Shown piece after piece: positions 35,215 to 44,375 of a stretch of 44,503 nucleotides of DNA (the stretch's first letter is position 1; each line of letters begins with the position of its first letter). The notes below the pieces were generated by a model that saw nothing but the letters and a program-made list of their open reading frames with translations, did no database searches and was not told the DNA's origin. The DNA comes from Tenericutes bacterium HGW-Tenericutes-2. Lineage in GTDB: Bacteria; Bacillota_I; Bacilli_A; Acholeplasmatales; Acholeplasmataceae. The stretch is from assembly GCA_002839095.1 (NCBI GenBank), contig PGXL01000014.1:1-44503 (forward strand), read 5' to 3'. A program made the translations under genes and the position numbers.

Positions 35215-35895
35215 TGCATATTGAACTACAGCATCAACGTGTATTTTCAAGGTGTTCAATAATGGAAGTTCAATATCATGATCGTTAATTATTAAAGGAA
35301 GTTCTGTACAGCCTAAAATAACCGCTTCAATACCATTTTTTCGATGTTTCTTAATAATCTCTAACAATCTATTTTTACTACTATCTAAGAGAATACCTCG
35401 AATGAGTTCTAAATAGATTGTTCGATGAATAAATGCTTGATCCACTGAATCTGGGGTCACTAAATCTATCTGATCTTCCTTAAAAATTGTAGGATACATC
35501 TGACTTTGCATCGTATAAAGTGTTCCCAAAAGTAACACTTTTTTTATTTTCTTTTCCTTAGCAAAAGCTAAAGTCGATTTTACAATATGAACAACCTTAA
35601 GATTAGATCTTTTTTCAACTTCATCAGCAACGATGTGCATGGTATTTGCACAGATAACTAAAAAATCAGCACCTTGATTTTTAAGTTTGATTGCTTCTTC
35701 TGATAATTTATTGGTTACTTCACCCCATAGGTTCTTTTCTAATAAAAGTTCTAACTCATGATAGTCATATGAATACATCATGATTTTCGCAGAATGAGAG
35801 CCATTCAATTGATTTCGAACACCTTCATTGATTAGTTTGTAATAATCTATTGTGGATTCAAAGCTCATTCCACCAAGCATTCCAATGGTTTTCAT
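35206..35895 (-). CDS. Aspartate/glutamate racemase family protein
   Basis: The 229-residue protein has MKTIGMLGGMSFESTIDYY at its start and two catalytic cysteines, in ICANTMH (about residue 83) and GCTELP (about 195), as in PLP-independent aspartate racemases. It would interconvert L- and D-aspartate or glutamate. I start at ATG 35895, about ten bases after AGGAG and just past the stop of the upstream epimerase gene; an ATG seven codons earlier lies inside that gene. Confidence 0.88.
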   Translation of the reverse strand: MKTIGMLGGMSFESTIDYYKLINEGVRNQLNGSHSAKIMMYSYDYHELELLLEKNLWGEVTNKLSEEAIKLKNQGADFLVICANTMHIVADEVEKRSNLKVVHIVKSTLAFAKEKKIKKVLLLGTLYTMQSQMYPTIFKEDQIDLVTPDSVDQAFIHRTIYLELIRGILLDSSKNRLLEIIKKHRKNGIEAVILGCTELPLIINDHDIELPLLNTLKIHVDAVVQYALE

Positions 35896-35899
35896 ATCA

Positions 35900-36856
35900 T
35901 CAAATCTCCTTTTCATTAGTAAGTTGATTTAGTTTTTCTAATGTGTTTAATAAATTCTGAGGGATATTGAGTGTATCCTTTATCTTTAGATAATCCGCAT
36001 AGGCGCGCTTTAACCCTTTAATCATATCTGTTTCTATGTCACTATATTTTCTTATTTTTTCGACACTTAAAATATTGTCATAATCAAAAAATGGGAAAAA
36101 GGATCTGGATTCAATTTCATATTCTTTTGTATCAATAAACTTAATCCTAGCTTTTTTTCCAGTAACTTTCTCACAAAGATAAACCCATTCATCAAAATGA
36201 GGTGCAACTAGGTTTCCAACATTATAAATTCCTGCTGGAATTATATTGAGTAAAGCTTCCTTAATCTGAATTGCTAAATCATTTGCATAAACAAATTGGA
36301 TTTGATTATTTGTCTTAGGAATATATATTGTCATATTTTCTTCAATCATTTTAAAGATTAACCGCTCTCTTAGGACATAATTCTCCTCACCATAGACCAC
36401 GGGAGGTCTTAGCATAATTAGTTTATCTTTATCTATCACTGATGATAAATATGCTTCAGCTTCTACTTTATTTCTTGCATAATCCTTAAATGGAGAGTCT
36501 CCACCTAGTTCTTCATCTTCCTTAAAGGGTGTGGATAGCTTTTGTATATTATAGACAGCACTTGAGCTAATAAATACTATTTTTTTCATTTGATTGACTT
36601 GAATTGAATTGATTAAAATTTCTTCATGAGTCTTATTTAATCCAGATACATCCACAATATAATCGAAGCGAAGGTTTTCTAATACACTCTTCATTTCTTT
36701 TTGATTATTTCTATCTGCCTTTAGCTCAGTCACCTTTGGATCATTAAGTGGTTTATTCCCGCGATTTAAAACATAGGTATCAAACGTATCCTTTAGCTGC
36801 TCAACAATTCTTTTTCCAATAAAATAGCTTCCGCCCATGATTAGTAATTTATCCAT
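35900..36856 (-). CDS. NAD-dependent epimerase/dehydratase (SDR family)
   Basis: The 318-residue protein opens LLIMGGSYFIGKRIVEQL, an extended-SDR Rossmann motif, and has SSSAVYN and YARNK, giving the catalytic Ser, Tyr and Lys. VYANDLAIQIKEAL fits the nucleotide-sugar epimerase group; the substrate is unknown. Start ATG 36856, five bases after GAGG; an in-frame GTG two codons earlier overlaps it. First gene of an operon with the racemase. Confidence 0.83.
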   Translation of the reverse strand: MDKLLIMGGSYFIGKRIVEQLKDTFDTYVLNRGNKPLNDPKVTELKADRNNQKEMKSVLENLRFDYIVDVSGLNKTHEEILINSIQVNQMKKIVFISSSAVYNIQKLSTPFKEDEELGGDSPFKDYARNKVEAEAYLSSVIDKDKLIMLRPPVVYGEENYVLRERLIFKMIEENMTIYIPKTNNQIQFVYANDLAIQIKEALLNIIPAGIYNVGNLVAPHFDEWVYLCEKVTGKKARIKFIDTKEYEIESRSFFPFFDYDNILSVEKIRKYSDIETDMIKGLKRAYADYLKIKDTLNIPQNLLNTLEKLNQLTNEKEI

Positions 36857-36957
36857 ATTCACCTCAAAGTATGTTATAAACCCATTTTATCATTTTTGAA
36901 TATGGTTTTCTTCTGATAAGTCAAAAAAGAATACTCTTTTACAAGTTGCTTAAATAA

Positions 36958-36985
36958 TTTACTTATTTTAAGTACATGGTATACT
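36958..36985 (+). promoter_or_regulatory. Promoter of the F420-reductase-like gene
   Basis: TTTACT (36958-36963) and TATACT (36980-36985) are 16 bp apart with a TGG extension. Confidence 0.6.
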
Positions 36986-37017
36986 AATGGCATAAAATTA
37001 AGAAGGATGTGAATGGT

Positions 37018-37653
37018 ATGAAATTTGGAATTATTGGTTCTGGAGATGTTGGTAAAACACTAGCAGTCGCATTAAATGATAAAGGTCAAGAGGTCATGCT
37101 ATCCAGCAGAGCTCCTGAAAAATTAGCGTCATTTATTGCTGAAAAGCCTCATATTTTGGTCGGCAATCCCTTTGAAACAGCAAGCTTTGGAGAAGTAATC
37201 ATCAACGCAACACCAGGTTTAAACTCACTAGATGCCCTACTTCCCTTAAAGCATGCCCTTTATGATAAGACATTAATTGATTTATCAAATCCTTTGGAGT
37301 TTCCCGATTTAACATTATCAGTTGCAAACACAGATTCCTTAGGTGAGCAAATTCAAAGACTCTTACCAGAAACTAAAGTGATCAAAACATTAAATACTGT
37401 CAACGCTAAAATTATGGTCAATCCATCAAGTCTAGGGACTCTAGAGCATGTGATGTTTGTGTCTGGCAATAACTTTATTGCTAAGCAGGTTGTCATTGAC
37501 ATTTTAAAGGATTTATTTTTGTGGAAGCATGTCATTGACCTTGGTGATATCAGTGGTGCTAGAACACAGGAAATGCTACTACCTTTATGGCTTAAGCTAT
37601 ATCAAAAGATTGGTAGCTCAGCATTTAATTTCAATATTGTGAAAAAAGAATAG
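37018..37653 (+). CDS. NADP oxidoreductase, F420-dependent reductase-like family
   Basis: A 211-residue Rossmann protein beginning MKFGIIGSGDVGKTLAVAL, with MLSSRAPEK for the 2'-phosphate of NADPH, IINATPGLNSLD, and LIDLSNPLEF. This matches the family of F420:NADP oxidoreductase-like proteins, many of which work without F420 as NADPH-dependent reductases. Substrate unknown. ATG 37018 is ten bases after GAAGGA; an in-frame GTG three codons earlier is too close to it. Monocistronic. Confidence 0.82.
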   Translation: MKFGIIGSGDVGKTLAVALNDKGQEVMLSSRAPEKLASFIAEKPHILVGNPFETASFGEVIINATPGLNSLDALLPLKHALYDKTLIDLSNPLEFPDLTLSVANTDSLGEQIQRLLPETKVIKTLNTVNAKIMVNPSSLGTLEHVMFVSGNNFIAKQVVIDILKDLFLWKHVIDLGDISGARTQEMLLPLWLKLYQKIGSSAFNFNIVKKE

Positions 37654-37663
37654 CTATATATAA

Positions 37664-37697
37664 AAATGAGTCATCCGATTTGGATAACTCATTTTTT
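37664..37697. terminator. Bidirectional terminator
   Basis: AAATGAGT-ATCC and GGAT-ACTCATTT pair with one mismatch around a short loop, with T-runs on both strands. It lies between two convergent genes. Confidence 0.85.
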
Positions 37698-37699
37698 CT

Positions 37700-38845
37700 T
37701 TATCGCTCTTTATTTTCTAGGTAGCATTCGATGATTTTACTAGCTATATATGGAATATCTTCTATTTGATTTTGAGCACCGAAGGAAATACGAATCGTAC
37801 CTGTCTTTTCGATGTTTTCTTGCTTGATAGCTCTTAAAACATGTGAGGGTCTAATATCTGTTGCATTGCATGCACTTCCTGTTGATACATAGATATGCTC
37901 TTTATCCAGTGCAAATGCTAAGTCAAAGCTTCGTATAGAATCAAATGAAAGACTTAGAACTCCCGGAAGTCTATTTTTACCGATCTCTGGCCCATTTATT
38001 CTAATCGTTGGAATTTCTTTTTTAAGTAGATTAAATAAAGCATTTGATAGTGCTAATAGATTTTTTTTATATTCATGTAATGATTGAAAAGATAGCTCAA
38101 GAGCTTCAGCAAGTCCAATAATACCAACTACATTTTCAGTTCCTGAGCGTAGTCCCTTCTCCTGCATACCACCATGAATGAGATTCTCAATTTCTATAGA
38201 TTCTCTTTTGTAGAGCATTCCAATCCCCTTAGGTCCATAAAATTTATGGGCTGAAAAAGTCATTAAGTCAATCGATAACTCTGTTAAATCAATCTCATGA
38301 TTACCAACCATTTGAACTGCATCTACATGCAAAATAATGTTATGCTTCTTGCATATATCACGCACTTTATCAATATCTTGAATCGTTCCAATCTCATTAT
38401 TTCCCCAGATGATTGAAACCATCAATGTGTTTTTATTGATCTTATTTTCTAATTCCTTTAAATCAATAAATCCTTTTTCATCCACATGGATTTGATGTGT
38501 ATGATAGCCTCTTTTTTCCAAATATTCACAGGTGTGAATGGTAGCATGATGCTCAATCTCTGAAATAATTATTTCATTTTTATCAGGATTTTTATCAGCA
38601 TAACCCAATATTGCCCAGTTGGTAGCTTCAGTTCCACTCGAGGTAAAAAAGAGTTCAATAGGCTTACAGTTTAAAATGGAAGCTATTTTTCTTCTTGACT
38701 CATTAATCGCTTTTTTAGTTTGTGCTCCAAGCTCATGAACTGAGGATGGATTACCATAAAAATCCTCTAAAAAAGGCTTCATTTTTTCATAAACCAAAGG
38801 GTTTATCGGTGTAGTTGCAGCATGATCTAAATAGATTTTTTTCAT
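37700..38845 (-). CDS. Cysteine desulfurase (NifS/IscS-type)
   Basis: The 381-residue protein begins YLDHAATTPINP, has FTSSGTEATNWAILG, the PLP lysine in SAHKFYGPKG (about 200), and the active cysteine in STGSACNATD (about 326) in a long group I loop. It supplies sulfur for iron-sulfur clusters and tRNA thiolation. The start lies 2 bp after the stop of the 97-residue gene, whose last codons form the site AAAGAGG, so both are translated together. No scaffold protein gene is adjacent. Confidence 0.93.
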   Translation of the reverse strand: MKKIYLDHAATTPINPLVYEKMKPFLEDFYGNPSSVHELGAQTKKAINESRRKIASILNCKPIELFFTSSGTEATNWAILGYADKNPDKNEIIISEIEHHATIHTCEYLEKRGYHTHQIHVDEKGFIDLKELENKINKNTLMVSIIWGNNEIGTIQDIDKVRDICKKHNIILHVDAVQMVGNHEIDLTELSIDLMTFSAHKFYGPKGIGMLYKRESIEIENLIHGGMQEKGLRSGTENVVGIIGLAEALELSFQSLHEYKKNLLALSNALFNLLKKEIPTIRINGPEIGKNRLPGVLSLSFDSIRSFDLAFALDKEHIYVSTGSACNATDIRPSHVLRAIKQENIEKTGTIRISFGAQNQIEDIPYIASKIIECYLENKER

Positions 38846-38847
38846 AG

Positions 38848-39141
38848 CTACCTCTTTATTGTTATATACATATCTTTTATATTTTCAATATCAATAAAGC
38901 TATAAGATTCAGTCAAATCATTAATGCTTAACTCACTTACTTCAACACCCTTAAATTGGTTCAAAAAGCCATCAACAAGCTTTTGAATTGCATAGGATTG
39001 ATGAATGATGCAGGGTTCTTCATCATCAAAAAGCTCTACAGATTTTTTCTTGATATCAAGATATTTTATCGGTAGATTGAGTGGATTACCCTTAAAGATA
39101 ATATCTTTATTTTGATTGGTAATGATAATCTTAAGCTTCAT
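38848..39141 (-). CDS. Small conserved-looking protein, unknown
   Basis: A 97-residue cytoplasmic protein with no membrane segment and one cysteine (EEPCIIHQSY). It alternates short strands and helices (KIIITNQNKDIIFKG ... SFIDIENIKDMYITIKR). No family recognised. AGGAGT overlaps the end of the thioredoxin-CcdA gene, and it ends 2 bp before the cysteine desulfurase start, so it is likely linked to one of those functions. Confidence 0.7.
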   Translation of the reverse strand: MKLKIIITNQNKDIIFKGNPLNLPIKYLDIKKKSVELFDDEEPCIIHQSYAIQKLVDGFLNQFKGVEVSELSINDLTESYSFIDIENIKDMYITIKR

Positions 39142-39150
39142 GGATTACTC

Positions 39151-40299
39151 CTAAATCATAAAGAATAGATAATATAGTAGGATTGCAAGAAAGACCAATG
39201 CATTGAATAATTTAATCCAATGTAGTTTTTCTCTTAAGAAGTTAGAAATTGCTTGAATGGATTGTGTCTTATATGCAATCAATGTGATGATAATTAATGG
39301 AAGTACAAAGATTAAATTATAGATGACTAGTAATAATAAGCCTCTTCCAACATTTTCAGTAAAGTGAATCAAATGAAGGATTGCAGTTAAATAGGCTTGT
39401 CCTGTACATAAGAACTCAGTAATTGAAATCACTATCCCAATTAGAAAGGTGATTACATAAATCATCTTACTACCTTCATCCATTTTCTCTGTGAACTTTT
39501 CCATCAGTCTACGGTTAAACTTTTGGATTCCTTTTGGAAGTTGATTTTTAATTAGATTATATTTTTGCAATATAGTTACAACAAAATCATAGAAATTGAG
39601 TAGGAATAAGACTCCTGCAATTCCGATAATAATCCAAGGTAAGGTTTTAACTAAAAAGGATAAAAACCGGAGCTGATATAAATATTGATAGAGTATAGTA
39701 CCAAATAGGAAATAGCTAATAAAGATTGCAGCAATAAATGTAAATGCTACTGGGAGTAATACATTTTTCTTTTTTGTAAATCCTAGTAGCGAAATAAAGA
39801 GTAATAGCATCGCAATCGCACATGGGTTTACACCATCAACAAATCCTAGTAAAACAAAATAAACGAGTGAAAAACTACTTGGTGGTGCAACCATGATTTC
39901 GAGCATTGGTGTATTTTCTGCAATATCTCTAATTGAAAAATTATCAATTGCAGTATTGATAGCTTCTCTCCCTGCAAAATATTGATCTCCAACAAAAATG
40001 ATAGGAACCAATCCTTCATTGGGTGGAACATCAAAAGTGAATTGATAATTCCTAAATGTTTCCGTATTCTTCTTATCATCCTCTAGAATATACTTTTTTA
40101 CAGTAACACCCTGAGCCTCAAGTCTTTCAAATGCTTGGTCTGTGCTATCTAGATTTTGGCATACCGAGCAATATATGGAACCGAAATATACTGCATCATA
40201 AGCTTCTTCTGCAGCATCTATAGATAACGGACTAAATCTTATCAAAGATAATCCCATAAAAATTAAAAAAATCGTTATAAAATAAATTATTCTTTTCAT
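39151..40299 (-). CDS. Thioredoxin-like domain fused to CcdA/DsbD-type membrane protein
   Basis: A 382-residue fusion. A signal-like helix (1-22) precedes a thioredoxin-like domain with CSVC at 44-47 (about 33-125), outside the membrane. About seven membrane helices follow, with GFVDGVNPCAIA (about 156) and TEFLCTGQAY (about 298), the two redox cysteines of CcdA. Such proteins carry electrons from cytoplasmic thioredoxin to outside substrates. The gene precedes the 97-residue gene and cysteine desulfurase and has an extended -10 (TGCTATAAT, 40350-40345). Confidence 0.86.
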   Translation of the reverse strand: MKRIIYFITIFLIFMGLSLIRFSPLSIDAAEEAYDAVYFGSIYCSVCQNLDSTDQAFERLEAQGVTVKKYILEDDKKNTETFRNYQFTFDVPPNEGLVPIIFVGDQYFAGREAINTAIDNFSIRDIAENTPMLEIMVAPPSSFSLVYFVLLGFVDGVNPCAIAMLLLFISLLGFTKKKNVLLPVAFTFIAAIFISYFLFGTILYQYLYQLRFLSFLVKTLPWIIIGIAGVLFLLNFYDFVVTILQKYNLIKNQLPKGIQKFNRRLMEKFTEKMDEGSKMIYVITFLIGIVISITEFLCTGQAYLTAILHLIHFTENVGRGLLLLVIYNLIFVLPLIIITLIAYKTQSIQAISNFLREKLHWIKLFNALVFLAILLYYLFFMI

Positions 40300-40360
40300 C
40301 TTGTCTCCAATAACTGATTATATTGACTTATTCTTCCAATTCATATTATAGCATGATACC

Positions 40361-40390
40361 AAAAAATAAAAAACGAGAATCATATCTCGT
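40361..40390 (-). terminator. Terminator overlapping the HMA stop codon
   Basis: On the minus strand ACGAGA and TCTCGT (40390-40385, 40378-40373) form a stem followed by six T. The TGA stop of the HMA gene lies in the loop. Confidence 0.75.
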
Positions 40391-40607
40391 CTATTGAATA
40401 GCCTCTATTTTTGACTAAATCTACAATTGCTTTTGGTGAAATAACATCTTGATCATATTCGATTAAAACCATATCCTCTTCAAAATCTGGAGTTACCTTC
40501 AAAATACCATCCATACACTTTAAGTAAATCAAAATGGGTTGACCACAATGTCCACAAGTGCATCCCTCACAGGTAAGTCCAGTCATCTTATATTTGATCA
40601 ATTTCAT
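40380..40607 (-). CDS. Cys-rich heavy-metal-associated (HMA) domain protein
   Basis: A 75-residue ferredoxin-like metal-binding domain. The HMA site GLTCEGC (Cys13 and Cys16) is followed directly by TCGHCG, adding Cys18 and Cys21, with Cys31 further on. The rest (GILKVTPDFEEDMVLIEYDQDVISPKAIVDLVKNRGYSI) is the usual HMA fold. It probably binds a soft metal such as copper or zinc. I start at ATG 40607, one base after the PNP stop; the site is weak and translation is probably coupled to PNP. Confidence 0.72.
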   Translation of the reverse strand: MKLIKYKMTGLTCEGCTCGHCGQPILIYLKCMDGILKVTPDFEEDMVLIEYDQDVISPKAIVDLVKNRGYSIDEI

Positions 40608-40608
40608 T

Positions 40609-41433
40609 TCATTTACCAATCTTTTCAACAATATTTTTAACTAAGGATTGAAAACTAGATCTCACTTCTTTTGCTACATCTAAAACCTCTTGATGAGAAA
40701 GCTTTTGAGGTAGGATACCTGAAGCCATATTGGTCAAACAAGAAATTCCTAAGACCTTCATCCCCATGTGGGATGCAACTAAGGCTTCTGGTACAGTGGA
40801 CATGCCAATAGCATCTCCACCTAAAATACGTATCATTCTGATTTCTGCTGGAGTTTCGTAGGAAGGACCTGTCCACCATGCATAGACACCTTCTTGAAGC
40901 TTTATTTTTAACTCTTTACCTGCATTCTTAGCAACTTCTCTTAGTTCTTTAGTATATATTTCAGATGCATCTGGAAATCTTGGTCCAAATTCATCTAAGT
41001 TTTTACCAATTAAAGGATTATAAAATGTTAGATTCAAATGATCAGAAATAACCATCAATTCTCCTGGTTTGAACTCCTTATTGACTGCACCGCATGCATT
41101 CGTGAGTATTAATTGATTTACACCGAGTAGCTTTAAAATTCTAACCGGATAAGTAACTACATCCAGCAGATACCCTTCATAGAAATGATATCTACCAGAA
41201 AGTGCAGCTACAGCTACACCATTTAAATAACCTAAAACAAGCTTTCCATGATGACCTTCAACGGTTGGTTTAGCAAAATGTGGAATGCTTTCAAATGGTA
41301 TTTCAACAATTTCGGTCATTTCATCAGTTAATGATCCTAGACCAGAGCCTAATATTAGGCCAATTTTTGGCTCTAAGGGTGTAATTTTTCTTATATATCC
41401 TATGGATTCATTCATCATTTCAATTGAGTTCAT
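40609..41433 (-). CDS. Purine nucleoside phosphorylase, trimeric type
   Basis: The 274-residue protein has GLILGSGLGSL (phosphate loop), EGHHGKLVLGYLNG, LSGRYHFYEGY, TNACGAVN and VYAWWTGPSYETPAEIRM, all typical of the PunA-type phosphorylase. It splits purine nucleosides with phosphate, feeding purine salvage. The ATG follows GGATGG; TATAAT at 41482-41477 is a likely -10. First of a cluster with the HMA gene. Confidence 0.93.
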   Translation of the reverse strand: MNSIEMMNESIGYIRKITPLEPKIGLILGSGLGSLTDEMTEIVEIPFESIPHFAKPTVEGHHGKLVLGYLNGVAVAALSGRYHFYEGYLLDVVTYPVRILKLLGVNQLILTNACGAVNKEFKPGELMVISDHLNLTFYNPLIGKNLDEFGPRFPDASEIYTKELREVAKNAGKELKIKLQEGVYAWWTGPSYETPAEIRMIRILGGDAIGMSTVPEALVASHMGMKVLGISCLTNMASGILPQKLSHQEVLDVAKEVRSSFQSLVKNIVEKIGK

Positions 41434-41543
41434 ATTTTTCGTCCATCCATTTCTTCGTCATATTGTGTGCATTTCTATTATACATGACAAGAAGAAAAAA
41501 AGAAAAGAACGCGACAATAAAAGCCATAACCTATTAAAAGTAA

Positions 41544-41581
41544 GAAACCGGTTTCCTTTTATTCATTTCATATGGTAAAAT
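41544..41581 (+). promoter_or_regulatory. LacI-type operator and promoter of the GH81 gene
   Basis: The perfect 12-bp palindrome GAAACCGGTTTC (41544-41555), with central CG, has the form of LacI-family operators. It overlaps the expected -35, while TAAAAT (41576-41581) is a good -10. Repression relieved by a sugar signal is likely. No LacI gene is in the window. Confidence 0.6.
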
Positions 41582-41618
41582 AAAGATATGAATTCTTTTG
41601 AATTCTATGGAGGTTTCA

Positions 41619-44375
41619 ATGATTAGAAAAATAATGTTACTATTTTTATCACTTTCACTTTTAGTGCTTTACGCATGTAAGAGTGCACCAACTCCTACAG
41701 ATTCCGAGGATACGATAGAATTACCACAAGAAATTAAAGCGGTATCTGGACTAGATGATATCACTGTTACACAATATGAGTATTTTAATCCTTTAAAAAA
41801 TGTTTCTGTAATCAATGAGAAGGATGAAAATATTTCATACCTGCTCAATGTCACTGGTCATGTGAATTACGGTCAAGCAGGGAACTACACACTTACCTAT
41901 CAAATGAATTATGGTGATGATATAATCAATGAATCCAGAGTAGTAAGTGTTACTCCTGGAACAATTGTCAGAGAAACCAACACACGCAATCAAATTGTTG
42001 GAACGATCATTAACAAAAATGCAGGTTCCTATAGAATTGGTAGTGCAAGTGATCTCGATCACCCTATCCAACCACAATTACTCAATCAAGATTTATTAAG
42101 TGCTGCTGTTCCATCCAATGGTTGGTGGACTTCTTTACTTGCTGCAAATTATGGTGGCTCTAATGGTATTTATACAAACCCATTACGTTCCTCATTTTCA
42201 AATGATGGAGTTGAAATTACAAACTCAGGTGCTGGTTTTGTTCAATATTGGAATCCTGATGGATACAATACAATGGCAAACTTCTCCTTAGCACTTCCTG
42301 ATATTCACCTAAAAACGACTTCTCTGAATCTTGGATATAGAACACATGTAGTTGACTATAGTGATACAACAGTTAGTGTTGCTATGCGTAACAATAATGA
42401 TCCTAAGGATGATATGGTCATCACTTATGCTCAAGGATCGCCTTATATCTTTGCAGAGGTTGCTAATCCATTAACTCCTTATTTAACTCTTGGAGCAAAC
42501 GGTGTAGCAAGCTATGAGTATTTTTCTGTAGCTGGTAACCAAATCAATACTTCTACTTATACGGGTAGCGGTATTGTAATCAAGTTTGTACAAAAGCATA
42601 TTGGTTATGAGACATATAGACCTGCTCAGGTTGGTCAACCAATTTATGGCGATCGTTACTTTTTAGTAAGCACTCCTAATGAAACAACATTCAATTTAAC
42701 TTCAAACAATCATCCTCAAGGACTTTTAAACAAAATCAGTATGAATTTAGGCTCTTCTAACTATTTTTCAGTTGCTGCTATTCAAGAATTAGATGAAGCT
42801 ACATTTTATCATACACACGCTTATACGAAAACCTTAGCTGGTGATGTATCCTATAATATCAATCATCAAACCAGTATGGTAGAAACGAACTATAATTTAT
42901 CAACTCAACATTTAAAGGCTGGTAATAATGAAGAGGCTGTTCAGTTTTTAATGCCTCATCATTACCAAAATAGTGATGCAGAGCTTACAAATTATGAATT
43001 TGAAACCATTAGAGGATTCCTAAAATTAATGGTTGGTTCTCACTTTAAGACGATTTTATCATTTCATGGACTTCTTCCAGCAATGACTAAACCATCAAAT
43101 TCAGAATTTAATGAAGTGAATATGGCATCCTATCTTGCTGATTTAAATATGAGAACAGATATTAATGATACAGAAAACTTCTTAAATGATGAGGGTCCAT
43201 ATTGGAATTCAAAAGCTATTTATCCGCTTGCTCAAGGGATTATTATCGCTGATCAAATCGGGGATGAGGCACTAAAGCTCTCATTTATCTCGAAGCTTAG
43301 ATACGTTTTAGCTGATTGGTTTACCTTCAGTTCAACCAATGATGACCGTTATCTATATTACAATGAAGCTTGGGGGTCAGTATATTACTCAAATAATGAT
43401 TTCAATACTGCTAGTGAATTAAGTGACCATAGCTTTACTCATGGTTATCTGATCTACGCATCAAGTGTTCTTGCAATGTATGATGATACTTTTGTAAATG
43501 ATTACGGTGATATGGTAGACCTCTTGTTAAATGATTATATGTATCCTAAAAAGAATGACTATGAATTCGCTTATCTAAGATCATTTGATCCATGGGCAGG
43601 TCATACTTGGGCACATGGCTTTGGAACCTTTGCAGAAGGAAATAATATCGAATCCTCTAGTGAAGCAATCCAGTCATGGGTAGGTGGATATTTATGGGCA
43701 TTAGAAACTGGTGATGAAGAATTAAGAGATGCTGCAATTTATGGGTTTGCTCATGAATTAAGCTCTGCTAAAACCTATATGTTTGATTATTCAGAAACAG
43801 TATTTAAGGATAAATATAGTCAGTACGCAGCAGTAGCAGGTATGATTTGGGGTGGAAAGTATGATTATGCGACATGGTTTGGCGCAAATCCAACCTTCAT
43901 CTATGGTATTCAATGGCTTCCAAACGGAGAATACATATCCAATTATGCAATCAATGACTTCGAGAGAAATCGTTTATCAGAAATCTACACAACTTACTTA
44001 GCTGCGAAAAATCAGACAATTGACACATGGTTTGCAAATATGTGGAGTATTCAAGCATTAATCAACCCAGATATAGCAATCAGCCAGTTCAATCCAACAA
44101 AGATTTTAAATGATGATTATCCTTCGGATTTATCACAAACCTATTATCTCATCCATGGATTAAAAACCTTTGGCAGCCGTACAACAAGCTATACAATGAA
44201 ACTACATCCACACGCAGCATCCTCACTTTATATCAATTCAAGTGGAGAGGTTTACGCAATGATTTGGAATGCAAGTGATTCCTCAGAAACTGTAACATTC
44301 GTTAGTTCAACAGGAACTCAAATTCAAAAAACAGTTTCAGCAAAGAGCTTTACCTCTGTGAAAATTGCAGGATAG
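41619..44375 (+). CDS. GH81 family endo-beta-1,3-glucanase lipoprotein
   Basis: The 918-residue protein starts MIRKIMLLFLSLSLLVLYAC, a lipoprotein signal with Cys20. A DUF5011-like Ig domain follows (about 35-110), then the GH81 catalytic region: SNGWWTSLLAANYGG near 168, SFDPWAGHTWAHGFGTF (about 653-670), and EGNNIESSSEAIQSW near 675, where the two glutamates of ESSSE are the conserved catalytic pair. GH81 enzymes cut beta-1,3-glucans such as laminarin. I start at ATG 41619, five bases after ATGGAGG; earlier in-frame starts lie before that site. Confidence 0.88.
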   Translation: MIRKIMLLFLSLSLLVLYACKSAPTPTDSEDTIELPQEIKAVSGLDDITVTQYEYFNPLKNVSVINEKDENISYLLNVTGHVNYGQAGNYTLTYQMNYGDDIINESRVVSVTPGTIVRETNTRNQIVGTIINKNAGSYRIGSASDLDHPIQPQLLNQDLLSAAVPSNGWWTSLLAANYGGSNGIYTNPLRSSFSNDGVEITNSGAGFVQYWNPDGYNTMANFSLALPDIHLKTTSLNLGYRTHVVDYSDTTVSVAMRNNNDPKDDMVITYAQGSPYIFAEVANPLTPYLTLGANGVASYEYFSVAGNQINTSTYTGSGIVIKFVQKHIGYETYRPAQVGQPIYGDRYFLVSTPNETTFNLTSNNHPQGLLNKISMNLGSSNYFSVAAIQELDEATFYHTHAYTKTLAGDVSYNINHQTSMVETNYNLSTQHLKAGNNEEAVQFLMPHHYQNSDAELTNYEFETIRGFLKLMVGSHFKTILSFHGLLPAMTKPSNSEFNEVNMASYLADLNMRTDINDTENFLNDEGPYWNSKAIYPLAQGIIIADQIGDEALKLSFISKLRYVLADWFTFSSTNDDRYLYYNEAWGSVYYSNNDFNTASELSDHSFTHGYLIYASSVLAMYDDTFVNDYGDMVDLLLNDYMYPKKNDYEFAYLRSFDPWAGHTWAHGFGTFAEGNNIESSSEAIQSWVGGYLWALETGDEELRDAAIYGFAHELSSAKTYMFDYSETVFKDKYSQYAAVAGMIWGGKYDYATWFGANPTFIYGIQWLPNGEYISNYAINDFERNRLSEIYTTYLAAKNQTIDTWFANMWSIQALINPDIAISQFNPTKILNDDYPSDLSQTYYLIHGLKTFGSRTTSYTMKLHPHAASSLYINSSGEVYAMIWNASDSSETVTFVSSTGTQIQKTVSAKSFTSVKIAG

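Noticed and set aside
41285-41578. 97-residue plus-strand frame over the start of the PNP gene
   Set aside because: It is antisense to conserved PNP codons and runs through the PNP promoter and the GH81 operator.
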